A stretch of 64,000 nucleotides of DNA from Diplosphaera chodatii (Eukaryota; Chlorophyta; Trebouxiophyceae; Prasiolales; Stichococcaceae), in the NCBI GenBank assembly GCA_032358165.1, contig JAALGY010000053.1, positions 2,480,001-2,544,000 on the forward strand, given 5' to 3'. A model generated the notes under the pieces. The model searched no databases, was not told the DNA's origin, and saw only the letters and a program-made list of their open reading frames with translations. A program made the position numbers and the translations under genes. Within the stretch, counting starts at the first letter, position 1; the number at the start of each line of letters is the position of its first letter. Positions 1 to 10,499 of the stretch are shown here, piece by piece.

Positions 1-370
1 CTGATCAGGCTTGTCGCCCTTGCCGGCTGCTGCTACGACACACTGTCTGAGCTGCCGCGAGTGGCTTGATGGACTGCATCGTGCAGTGCTGCTGGGTAGT
101 CTGCCTCGAAAGGGGTGCACTGCTGGATGTGTTTGATGCTGGCTGCAGAATGGGACACTGGCGCTTGCGCGCAGCATCTGCAACTCCATGACGCTGTAGT
201 CAGGACGACATATGACCGAGGTGTTGTTTGCCACGGTCGTCTGCGACCCAACGTGAAAGCTGCAAGTGACGTACCCATCTGGGAAGCAGCAAACCTGAGG
301 CCGAGACATCCTCCAACGGACCAACGCAGAAGCCACTTGCGTCACCCACGAGACAGGTGCTCTCCTGCCC

Positions 371-1858
371 ATGCGTAGTATATCTTCAGGCTGTCGAACG
401 GAGATCAGCCGTGCTCGCACCCTGCAGGCGATCCGCTTGCTGCACCTGCGATACAGATCAACACCAGTCGCCAGCACATTCAACGGTGCAGCTCAGCTTC
501 GTGCCGCTGCATTGCCAGTGCGTGCATCAGTGGTCATGACAGCTGAAACCAATGCAGACAACGGCACCCTCGCCGCAGACTCCGACCCCAGGGTCAAGTC
601 AGTGCTGGCAGCCATCAGGGGAATCCCAGACTTCCCAAAGAAGGTGCTCACCGCAGCCTGCAACCAACTGGAGAGAATGAAGTGACTAACAACACGAGGA
701 CAGTCAGGCGATCGATGCTGCAAGTGGCTCCAACCGAATGCAGCATCTTCGGCGAGGCGGCCATGCTTTGCAGCATCTGCCATCAGGCATTCAACCTAGA
801 CCGTGGCCAACTGCTGATCGCAGGGCATCTACTTCTATGACATCACCACGCTGCTCTTGAATGTTGAGGCGTTCCGTCACGTCATCGACATGCTCGTGGA
901 GCGCTATGAGGGCCGCGATGTGCAGGTCGTCGCAGGTGTGGACTTGTCAACCCCATAGAATGCATGCGGGAGATGGTCTTACCTGAGCATGATCGTGCCT
1001 ATCTGATGTGGCTGATGTCAAGGCAACATATACACAAGTATGGCATCTGCAGGCTTTGAGGCGAGGGGCTTCATCTTTGGGCCGCCACTTGCGCTGCGGC
1101 TGAACGTGCCCTTTGTGCCGCTGCGGAAGCCCGGCAAGCTGCCAGGTGCGTCAGTCACAAGCTCGATGGCACGACACGCCGTGTCATGTGCATCCCATCT
1201 GGTGCGCATGACGGCACAACTGCCTACGGCAGACGCACCTCAGCTGTTGTTTTCACTTCGCAGGCAAGACGCTGAAGGCGTCATACGACCTGGAGTACGG
1301 CTCGGACGCGATCGAGGTGCATGCAGACGCCATCAGCGAGGGCCAGCGGGTCGTGCTGGTGGACGACCTGATTGCCACAGGCGGCACCCTTGCAGCAGGT
1401 CAGTGGCAGGGTTGCAGGGCATCAGTGACGCTCAGTGGCCTTTCGCAGCAAACCCTGCACTGTGTGCATGGCCGCTGTATGGTGGATCCTCGGCATGATC
1501 CAGGCGCTTACAGCCGGCGGTGTTCCCCTGTTCACAGGCGTGAAGCTGATGGACCAGCTGAAGGCAGAGGTGGTGGAGGCGGTGGCCATCTTGGAGCTGC
1601 AGGAGCTCGAGGGCCGCAAGAAGCTGCCCAACACGCCGCTGCATGCGCTCGCAATCGTCTCAGAGTACGGTGAGCCGGGGCGACATTGTGATGTCTTGCC
1701 TCCCTGGCTGCGCCTGCTGCAAACAAGATCTGGCTGGTAAGCATTTGGTGTTTTCGGATATGCCACACTGTGGAGAACGGTTTTTCCACAACCTGTCGTC
1801 GTACGCTCTTTTGACGCATGCAGGCCCAGGTGGACTTGAAGGCAATGCTGCACACTAG
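371..1858 (+). CDS. APT1: Adenine phosphoribosyltransferase (APRT), 6 exons
   Basis: Converts adenine and PRPP to AMP in purine salvage. Exons: 371-643, 824-935, 1053-1145, 1264-1398, 1538-1669, 1824-1858, giving 259 aa. Visible family blocks are [19 protein letters not shown] at the exon 1/2 junction, [31 protein letters not shown], the PRPP-binding loop [13 protein letters not shown] in exon 4, and [20 protein letters not shown] in exon 5. All introns are GT-AG and the phases close. The ATG at 371 adds 55 residues rich in Ser, Arg and Ala with few acids, which looks like an organelle transit peptide. The in-frame ATG at 536 would give a cytosolic form of 204 aa with a length close to typical APRT. 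The first start is preferred because the frame stays open. Very confident in family, less in start. Confidence 0.93.
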
Positions 1859-2316
1859 TCTACCGGTTCTGCTCGAGTTTGAGGCGAAAACATGTAGCAA
1901 TGTGCACTCAGCCATGGCAGCACGTCCGCAGTGATTGACCTGCAATTCGATTGAGCCGCTGAGTACTTGGTTGGGGAGGCTGTGCACAGGTCTAGTAGAT
2001 GGCCTCTTGTGATCAGGATACATCGCACTTTTGCGCTTTCAAAAACATTGGCGCCTGGCACACTCACACACTAACATCAATTGCTGACACTGCCGGAGAC
2101 ACACTCTCGTCCCCGAAAGCTGGAAGTTGACAGGTGCATAGTCCTGCCAAGCTGCGACGGCAAGTGCAAAGCTGCAATGTCAAGAGACGCACAAATCACT
2201 CTCCTGCAACCGGCAAGAATCCCCCTCTCCGAATGAGCACCCTATTGTACCACACCCTTGCATCGACCCTAAGATAGAGCGGCCCAGCCGACTGCTGGCG
2301 CTCGTTGCAGGCGTGC
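1859..2316. other. Convergent intergenic region between APRT and LEA genes
   Basis: About 460 bp that should hold the 3' UTRs of the two convergent genes. No exon-like GC-rich open stretch or RNA gene was seen. Confidence 0.5.
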
Positions 2317-2931
2317 TCACTGCTGGGCCTTGTGCTTGGTCTCCTCGGCCTTGCCCTGGGCCTGGTTCTTTGTGTCCTTTGCAGCGCCCTTGGCCTGCTC
2401 CTTGGTGTCCTGCGCAGCACCCTTGGCCTCCTCGCCCTTCTTCGCAGCGGTGTCGTACGCCGAGCCGGCGGCGTCCTTGGTTTGCTCCTTGGCCTCGCCA
2501 GCCTTCTTCGATGCCTGGTCGGCCGCCTGGCCGCCCTTCTCCTGAGCGGACCCAGCCACCTCCTGCGCCTTCTGCTTGCCCTGCTCAGCAGTCTCCTTTG
2601 TTTGCTCCTTGGCCTCGCCCGCCTTGTCCTGGACGTAGCCTGCAGTCTCTGATGCCTTTTGCTTGCCCTGCTCGATGGTGTCCTGTGTTGCGTCCTGAGC
2701 CTGGCCTGCCTTGTCCTTGGCAGCTTCCTTTGTCTCGCCTGCCTTCTGGGCTGCCTGGTCCTTCAGCTCTCCGGCCTTCTGGGCAGCGTTCGTGTCACTG
2801 ACTGTGTCCTGGACGCTCTTGGTGGCATCTGCCACCGCCTGCGTGACCTGGCTCGCCTTCTCGGTCGTGTAGTCGACGGCGCCCTGTGCCGTCTCCTTTG
2901 CCTGCTGCACGTAGGACTTGTCTGAGCTCAT
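2317..2931 (-). CDS. LEA group 3 (LEA_4-like) protein, intronless
   Basis: Encodes 204 aa from the ATG at 2931-2929 (MSSDKSYVQQAKETAQG). Almost the whole chain is Ala/Lys/Glu/Gln/Asp-rich amphipathic helix made of imperfect 11-mers of the type TAxxxKAGExKE, with no Cys or Trp and almost no aromatic residues. This is the pattern of group 3 late-embryogenesis-abundant proteins, which are disordered in solution and fold into helices on drying or freezing to protect membranes and enzymes. It resembles the hardening-induced HIC-type proteins known from Chlorella, but no signal peptide was seen. The frame stays open upstream to 3171, but those residues lack the repeat and look like 5' UTR. The intronless structure contrasts with the neighbours and is usual for stress-induced LEA genes. 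Confidence 0.88.
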   Translation of the reverse strand: MSSDKSYVQQAKETAQGAVDYTTEKASQVTQAVADATKSVQDTVSDTNAAQKAGELKDQAAQKAGETKEAAKDKAGQAQDATQDTIEQGKQKASETAGYVQDKAGEAKEQTKETAEQGKQKAQEVAGSAQEKGGQAADQASKKAGEAKEQTKDAAGSAYDTAAKKGEEAKGAAQDTKEQAKGAAKDTKNQAQGKAEETKHKAQQ

Positions 2932-3457
2932 CTTGCGTTTGTTTTGCGGGTTCGCGCTTTGTGGGCTGAAGCGTCGGGGCGTGTTGTATTCACACAAAGG
3001 TAGCAGAGAGTATAGGAAGCGGAGTTGTGAGTGAGGAGGCGGCTGGGTGTCGAGACGAGCCCAGTCAGAACGGGTTCCTGGCAGCTTCATCAGCCCAGGG
3101 CGGCTTGTTGGAGCCTCTTTGCGCTGCAGGGCAGCCAGCGGTTTCACCTGCTGCTGTTTGCTGGGTGTCATCCGTGCTAATTCGCACTCTCACGCTATCG
3201 CTGAGCACACGTCTGATGCGTTCGTGCGAGGTTAGGCTGCAAACAACACATACGCCGCTGCTTTGACAGCTCTCGGTGCTGGGATCCAGTTCGCCTTGGA
3301 CCGATACACTCGAAGCAGCGGCCGCAGGGGCTGCACTTTGTGCGCAGGGTCCCACGGCTTGAGTCGGGACATCGTCTCGGTGCACCTCTAGAGGTTTGTA
3401 GTGATCTGCTCTGAAATTGAGGCTGCTCTGCCACTGCGTGCGCACGCGGCCAGCATC
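2932..3457. promoter_or_regulatory. Divergent promoter region, LEA gene and J-like gene
   Basis: About 525 bp between divergent start codons, so it must hold both 5' UTRs and promoters. I saw no element I could name with confidence. Confidence 0.4.
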
Positions 3458-4227
3458 ATGCACTGGGCAGTGCTCGTGCTGCCACCTGTGCTGACCGTGG
3501 TGGTGGTGGCGGGCGTGGCGTTCTACCAGCAGATGCAGCTGCGCGAGCAGGAGCAGCAGTATTGGGCACCGTTCCGGCGGACGGTGCCTGCCTCAGCACC
3601 TGTCCAGCCCAGGTGCTCTACAACAGGCATATGATGGCATGAAGGCATCCCATGCCGTAGTCACCGCGTCAGAGAACATAATATCGAAAACGAGACCGGC
3701 ACCACCACCAATTTTCGTAACAAGCCATGTATGCGCACATGGGTTGAGTCAGCAGAAGAGTCAGCAGAAGAGTAGCATATCATGTGTGGAGCCTGCAAAC
3801 TGTGCAGGCTGATTGAGCAGCTGCTGACTTCGGTGGAGGCCAAGCTGCGCCACCTCCGCGGCCTGCCGCCGGGCCCAGACCGCAGGTGCGCGCCACACCA
3901 GATGTCAAGCGGCCTGTCACTGTGCATGCGTGCATCCTAACGCTGGTTGGCAGAGTCTGCGTACGAGTCGACACGCACAAATCCAATCATGTCAGGATAA
4001 GGCCCAGCCTCATAACGTGAGCAATGTAGTGCCTACAATAGTGACATGTAGTAGTCATGCCTCAGTATCCTGTACCCTGCAGCCGGCGAGTGCGGCTTCT
4101 GCGGGCAGAGTACCACCCGGACAGGTATGTGGAGCTGGGCCCAGCAATGGCGAGCGTCGTGGCGGAGGTGTCTGCAGTCGTCAACACGCGCACCGAGCCA
4201 CTGCTAGTGGAGGACCGCCAGCTATAA
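3458..4227 (+). CDS. Small membrane-anchored protein with J-domain-like HPD motif
   Basis: Three exons (3458-3612, 3808-3885, 4083-4227) join in compatible phase 2 to encode 125 aa. Residues about 3-25 (WAVLVLPPVLTVVVVAGVAF and flank) form one hydrophobic segment at the extreme N terminus, followed by a charged Gln/Glu/Arg stretch, so the protein is probably anchored with its bulk on one side. Exon 3 holds RRVRLLRAEYHPDR, which resembles helix II of a J-domain ending in HPD, then a second helix (LGPAMASVVAEVSAVVNTR). The preceding helix I of a full J-domain is not obvious, although exon 2 supplies a helix (IEQLLTSVEAKLRHL). Function unknown; a role as a membrane-bound Hsp70 partner is only inference. 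No family was recognised. Confidence 0.6.
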
Positions 4228-4990
4228 AGGGCGACAAACATGTGTATAGTACATACATCAGCAACAACATGCGGATTGTCGAAATGGCAAAGAACGAGTC
4301 CTTCCGAGCAGACTGATTCAGCAGCGTTGCTCAGCAGCAGCTGCAGGCGCAGAGCGAGTCTGGGGCAGGAGGTTGCAGCGGGCACAGCATGTACCAACAC
4401 ACCACTCTTTCTGGGTCGTCGCCCTTGTACCGTGTGTTTGCAGCAAGACATATATGTGCCTGAGCTGGCACAGCAGGGTGCAGGCATTGAATATTTTGGC
4501 CTGGTGTGGCTGCAGAGCATTGAATGTCCACTTTGTGTTGTGTGAGACCAGTGTGTGCAATGCTGTGCTTGTGTTGCAGCTGTTGTGCTGTTGTTTTGGA
4601 TCTGGCGCCCTGATGTGCAGAGGCTGCCTTGCATTCTTGTATCTGTAGTTAAAGGCAGGTGAATACTCTCTGAGTAAGACGGGATGGAAGCAAGAGGTAA
4701 TCAGAAGTAAACCAGCTGGCACATGCAGGGTCACAAGACTTGTCAACTGCTGGCAGTGGCTGTTGAAACACAAGGAGCAGCCCTTGGGCATCCACCGCAT
4801 TGGTATGTCAAGCTCTGGGCGCAGGCCAGCACGCTAAACTGTAAAATTGTCATGCCACCAAGATGCACAACTGGACATCTTAGCAGTCACTTTCCAATGT
4901 CCACCTCAGCACATGCAAAGGCAGCCGCCAAAGCAGGCATGCATCCTGGCTGCCGCTGCCGGCCATGCACATCTAGCAGCAGTCACTCAA
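4228..4990. other. Convergent intergenic region, J-like gene and bZIP gene
   Basis: About 760 bp with scattered short open frames on both strands and no exon-like stretch. Presumably 3' UTR of both neighbours. Confidence 0.4.
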
Positions 4991-7900
4991 TCAGATGTCC
5001 ACATCCACTTGGCCATGGATCTCTGCCACGCCATTGCACAGGCTCAGGCTGTCGCAGTAGGCCGGGTACTTCAGGAGCACGAACCAGGCGCCCTGCAGGG
5101 GCGTCAGGATACGGCGGAACACGAGGTAGTCCAGCTCACTCGCCAAGCGCTGCTCCTCGCTGAGGTTGTCCTTCAGCTTCTTCATGACGTCCTTCTGGCG
5201 GGAGGCGTGCTTGGAGCGGTGGAACATGGACGGCAGCCAGCTCTTGGAGCGCTCCACGCTCATGCTGGGCGCGCTGCCGCCCCGCTCTTGCGGCAGCAGC
5301 ACGGAGATGGCCTCGAGGTTGACTTGGCGGCGGTCCTCGTAGATGCGGTGCAGCCGGCGCAGGTGCTCCCGCCGCACGTCCAGCAGCTTCTGGGCCTGCT
5401 CAGCTGTGAAGCGCATGGAGCGTGCGGCCTCCGCCCAGCGGCGATTGGTGTCATGCCGCCCACTTGACCTCTCCACGGAGGCGGACACCAGCCCCGCGGC
5501 GGTGCCGCCCTCCATGCGCAGCGCGCGGCTGTGGATGCTGTTCACCGTCTCCACCAGCTCCCCCAGCCGCGCCAGCTGCGCCTCGGGCGCCTTGACCCCG
5601 TTGATGTCCGCGCCGTCCCGGTTCTCCAGGCCGTGCTTCTGCACGATCTCCCGCAGCTCCCGCACCGTGGCCTCGTATGTGGTGGTCAGCTCCTGCAGCT
5701 CCTGCTGGGAGGTGGGGCCCTCCTCCGTCTTGGGCATCTCCAGCACCCGCCCGCTGTTCGTCTTCATGTACGCCGGCTGCGCGGCCTGCGGGGCGGGAGC
5801 GCGGCACATGTGATCACTGGGATGTCGTGCCACGGCTTCGCAACCCGGCCATGTACAAGCAATGTGCCAGTCGCCAAGGCAGCCAGGTAAAGCCCGAACC
5901 TCTGTCAGTATCCGACCTGGAAGCAGAGTGCGGGTGGTGCCATGACACGAGCTTCTCAGAGCACATAGGCATGGCGGCTAGAGCGTCAGTCCGCAGCTCA
6001 TCGCAGGCAAAACTCAAGGCCTATGTACAAGCGCAGAGGTTGCTGAGCTTGTACATTGGTCTGCTGAGTGCACACGAGGAGTACCTCTTCATTGCAGTCG
6101 TATGCACGGAGACCCTACACTCTGACACACTCTGAATCCACCACCTGCTCGCTCCAGCTCCTCCCATGCTTGCAGCCATGTGACCTGGCCGTACTGGCAT
6201 AATTCTACATCTGGACCCTATTGTCCAAAGTTTGAATGAGCACCTGCTCCCGCAGCAGGCGCTCCAGCTCCTCCTCCCGCGCCCGCAGCTGCCCCACCAG
6301 CGCCAGGTTCTTGTCCTGCAGCTCCGTGTTCTCCGACCGCACCCCCTGCATCGCCTCCAGCTGCGTCGTGAGCGCCGCGACCGTGTGCTCCAGCTCCGAC
6401 GCCTTCTGCTTCTTGCGCTCCCTGCGCGGCGGCAGCTCGTGGGTGTCAGCGCGCCAGAGGAGCATGCAGCGAGCCACTATGCATCTTGTCAGGTGTAAAG
6501 GGTGTTGCTGCAAGTGTGCCTGCCTCATAGGTGAATCGGACGGCTCGAAGGTGGCATTTGGCACGAGACGATATGCAAACCGTCCGATCAGCTGCAGACT
6601 CGCACCTGTAGCGCTGCTGCGCCTGCTTATTCAGCATCTGCTGGCGCAGCGTGCGATGCCGCCGGTTCTTGGTCATAGGCTCCCCATCCGCCCCATCCAT
6701 GTCATCGCCATCGTACTCACCCTGCGCACCATTCTCGACATGCTCGGGCACTGTCACAAGGCTGTGAGCATTGTAGTGGAGGCCGGCCATGCAGACGTGC
6801 AGAATGGGAGTCCATCTAGCTTGGCGGGGCGTGCCTGGTACTGGTCGGGCAGCTCATCGCTGCCGCCGCTGCCGGCTGCCTGGCCGCCGACGCTGGGAGA
6901 GTTTACCTGCCCTGCAGCATGTGCGCAAGGCAGCATCAACAAACAGCAGCATGTTGAGCGTGGTGCTGGAGTCTCTTCTTTGCAGGAAGGTGCGATGCAG
7001 ACAGCTAAGCTGCAAGCACGGCAGTGCAACAGCACAGCAGCGCAGCAGCACGGCAGTGCACAGTCACGCAGCGGCCTGTATGAAGTGGCACCTGCAAGGC
7101 GGTCGTAGGTGCCGGTGTTGTTGTTGCGACGGGCGGCGGGCGGCGGCATGCCGCCATACGCTGCCGCAGTCGGTGTGCCGTTGCGCTGCTCCTGTCGCAA
7201 GATTGCACGACTGTCAAACTGCAGTTCGAGGGTACATCACCAAAACCTTGCCGGCAACATGGGCATGCATCCCAAGTCTGCCCAACATGATGGAGTCTGC
7301 AAGCATGAACCCATGCGGTGCGCTGACCAGTCCAAATTGCGTAGGGTCTGGCGGGGTGTTGCCGGCAACCACGATGGGGTGGTTGGCCATGCGGCCCGCG
7401 GTGCCGGTTGTGCCGCCGCCGAACTCCGGCTGCAGCGGCGCGCCCGAGAGCACCAGGTTCGGAGGCGGCTGCTGCTGCGGCTGCTGGCCGGCAACCACCA
7501 GCTGCATGTGCACAGGGCCCGGATCAGCAGCGCTCACGTGCACGGTGAGCGAAGAGGGGCATGCACAGTTGCAAGTATCCCTTGTCAAGCAGCAGAGATT
7601 GTAGTCAGCGCGGTCATTTGTGCTGCATGAAACTGAGCACTGCAGTACCTGAGGGAGGGACTGGTCGCCGCCAGCAAACCCTGATGGCACGTTCGACCCG
7701 CCCATCGGCTGTGAGAAGCCCTGCAGCACATTAGCCACTGTTCATTATGCACATGTTAGCTTTTAACTCAGTCAACCTGCATGCCCTGCTAGGGAACGGT
7801 GTGCAACCTGGCGGACTGGGATGGCATTACATGAGGCCCTGACCCTCACACTGCTCTTATAAGAGAGCACAGAACTGCAGGCGCTATGGATGCACCGGCT

Positions 7901-9818
7901 TTGCGACTGACAGCTGGGGGAGCTCCTCAATGCAAGCATGGTGGCCTGGTGCTTCTTGGTGGGATACTTCACCCTAAACTTTGTACCCACAGGCCAGGGT
8001 CAACGGAGGACGCAAAACACAAGCCTGCACGGCCAGAAGTGTACATATGCACAGCACGCACCGGCTGGAAGCCCTGCGACACGCCGCCGCCAAAGGCAGA
8101 GCCCGCAGACACAGCTCGCAGGTCTCCTCCGCCTGTGGTGCCGCCACCGCCAAAGTCGAGACCGGCCGGGGCGCCCATGTCGTACCCTGCCGCCGGCCGA
8201 CCATACTGCTGCAGCATGGATGAGATCGCCTGCGACACGAAGGCATGAGCTCAGCCCGACTGCCAATTGCTATGCCAAGTGCATCGGTCAAGCCCGCCTG
8301 GGGGCCGGCACGTGCGTGTTGTGTCCTTGCACGTATGCACCTGCTGCTGCTGCTCGGCGTAGTTAGCGGGTGCGCTGTCGGAACGCAGCCCGGAGTTGAC
8401 ATCGTTGCCTTGCATGCCCGCAGGAAAGTTTGGGCGACCCTGAGGAGCAGGGGCAAGCGGCATCATGCAGTGTGCAGTGGCCATCGCTGCATGCCATTCC
8501 TCTACATGTCCAGCCAACATAGCTCGTGAGTGACTCGGGGCGGGCATGCCATGGGCACAAAATATGGGACATGCTTTGTACCGTGAAGTCGCCATCGCCA
8601 GTGGGGTACAACTGCGAGCTGCCGCCGCTGCCCGCGAGGCCAGCGCTGTAGGCGCCGCTGCCGTAGGGGTCAGATGTGAGCCCCGCGGGTGTGGGCCCAC
8701 GCTGCATCTGCTGCTGTTGCTGCTGCACCAGGAGCTGCTGGTGGCGGGACAGGCTCGTCTCGTGGTGCAGTCCGCCACCCATCTGCTGGTCTACCGGCTG
8801 CCCGCCTTGCTGCAGCAGCGAGAAATGCACGCAGGTTGCAAGCAGCCCCTCTCGACCCCTGTGCAGCTGTGCAGCTATGGCAGATGAATTTCGGCCGTCA
8901 CACGAGGGCACAGTTGGCAGCAGTAACAACGCACGGTGTCCACGTTCATGCCAGACAACTGCGACACGTAGTTCTGCAGGAAGTCGTCGTCCACGGGAAT
9001 GAGCTCGTCGAAGGGCGAGTTGGGGTCCAGGACCAGCTGCAGCAGGAGGGGAGAAACTTGTGAGGGCAAGTACCTATGCACAGCAGCGAAAGCAGCACCA
9101 TCATCAGCTACCTTTGGCCACCACCCGCGGTGTCTGACCGGTGGGCCAAGCCGCTTCTGTTACGCGGCTGCATGTGGGCCGCATGAGTGAAGGCTGGCAC
9201 GCCAGGTCGCCAGCAGCAGAAAGTACTTTGCAAAGATAGGATGGCAGGACACCCCGGGACGACTCAGCATGCCGAAGCGATCAGGCTCGCCGCTGAAGCG
9301 ACGTTGACCCCTGCTGGTTACATGGCACCAGAAACGCGCTTGTGTGCTGGCCTGCCACGCCGTGGTCTGACTGACGTCCGCAACCCGTTGCAAGCTGCTG
9401 ATGCTTCGAAAGCCCACGTGCCCTGCCGAGGTCACGGGCGCAGCAGACCTGGCCACAGATCCGCCCTAGCAGGCTAACTGGTGGCAAATCTGCCCGAACA
9501 TGCAGGCTTGCGGGCGCGCGACGGGCCCCATGCCCTGCGCTTGGGCCACTGCAACCTTCCCAGCGGGGAACAGACCCACACACGGACGGCGTGGTCCGGG
9601 CAGTGCCCCTCAAGGCTGCTGAAAAGTGCTACAAAGGCCATGGGGAGCATGATCTGCGGCGTTCAACCGGGTTGCCAGCTGGAAAGCGCCGGCTTTGCGA
9701 AGGGGCTTGCTGTGCGGAGTCAGGGCTGCAGGCGCCAGAACACAGCGCCGGCGGGGCCAGTGCTAACCTTGTCAAAGGTGCCGCTCTCCTTGTGGTGCAG
9801 CGGTGGCCGGCCGTCCAT
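4991..9818 (-). CDS. bZIP transcription factor with Gln/Gly-rich N-terminal half
   Basis: Twelve exons (9768-9818, 8935-9036, 8582-8809, 8341-8439, 8062-8229, 7649-7720, 7247-7501, 7092-7191, 6835-6911, 6606-6721, 6244-6421, 4991-5785) give 746 aa in a closed frame. Residues 1 to about 395 are rich in Gln, Gly, Pro and Ser (a Q6 run in exon 3, a Q4 run in exon 4), typical of activation domains. Exons 10-11 encode the basic region NKQAQQRYR-ERKKQKASELE (N-x7-R present) and a leucine zipper of about five heptads. Exon 12 (264 aa) carries a long helical tail with TAEQAQKLLDVRREHLRRLH and YEDRRQVNLEAISVLL, a layout seen in green algal bZIP proteins. The intron after exon 9 fits only a GC donor. 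Nuclear DNA-binding regulator; target genes unknown. The start at MDGRPPLHHK is the least certain part. Confidence 0.88.
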
Positions 9819-10499
9819 CACGCGGCGGCAGCGGGCGCCAGGTTGCTTGCACGGGCCTGAGGAGGCCTCTTCGAACCTGCTGACACCCCCGCCCGCTGAT
9901 GTTACAGGGTGCAGCCGCGGGTGAGGCCGAGGTGGCTGTCTCTCTGCGCCACAAGGGACGCCAGGGACGCCCGCACCGGCTGACAGGGGTTGAGCAGAGA
10001 AGCTGCTGACCTAGCACAATAGTAATCCAAAGTGGTGCGGCACTCTGATCAAGTGGGAGAGGGAGTCCTTGAGCGCTTGCTGAGGCAAACAGCCGTCGAC
10101 GGCCACTCTCTTGCCACCTGCCGAGGTTCAGGTGACAAGTGTGACCGCCCCGCTGCACGCACTGTCTGGAGCGGACCCGAAACCCTAGGATGACATTATC
10201 TAGCATGTCACCCAGGGCATGCATGGACATTCACATTTGCAGGCCGATTCGGCGTTTGCAATACCACTCGTGCTTGACGTTGGCTTGCAGATCCCATAAG
10301 TGTATGAATCGAACGCCGGAGCCGCAGGTAGACCCCGTGCTTGCATGTGCGGCGTGTACTTCAGTATCAACGAATGCGAGGTGCGCTGTGCTGACTTCCA
10401 CGTTGTCACGGCCACGGCTTGAGCGCTTGATGCTTACAAGCAGCGGCAGAGCTACCTCCAGGCAGACAATCGGTCAATATCCGACAGATCCAGGAATCC
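9819..10499. promoter_or_regulatory. Upstream region of bZIP gene, downstream of Gly-rich gene
   Basis: About 680 bp between two genes on the same strand. It should hold the 3' UTR of the Gly-rich gene and the bZIP promoter. The frame upstream of the bZIP start is open for some 20 codons, so a longer first exon is possible. No other coding signal was seen. Confidence 0.35.

Noticed and set aside
2932..3171. N-terminal extension of the large LEA protein
   Set aside because: The frame is open, but the residues have no LEA repeat and look like translated 5' UTR.
3745..3772. Two-copy 12-bp repeat (gagtcagcagaa)
   Set aside because: Too short and only two copies; lies in an intron of the J-like gene with no further structure.
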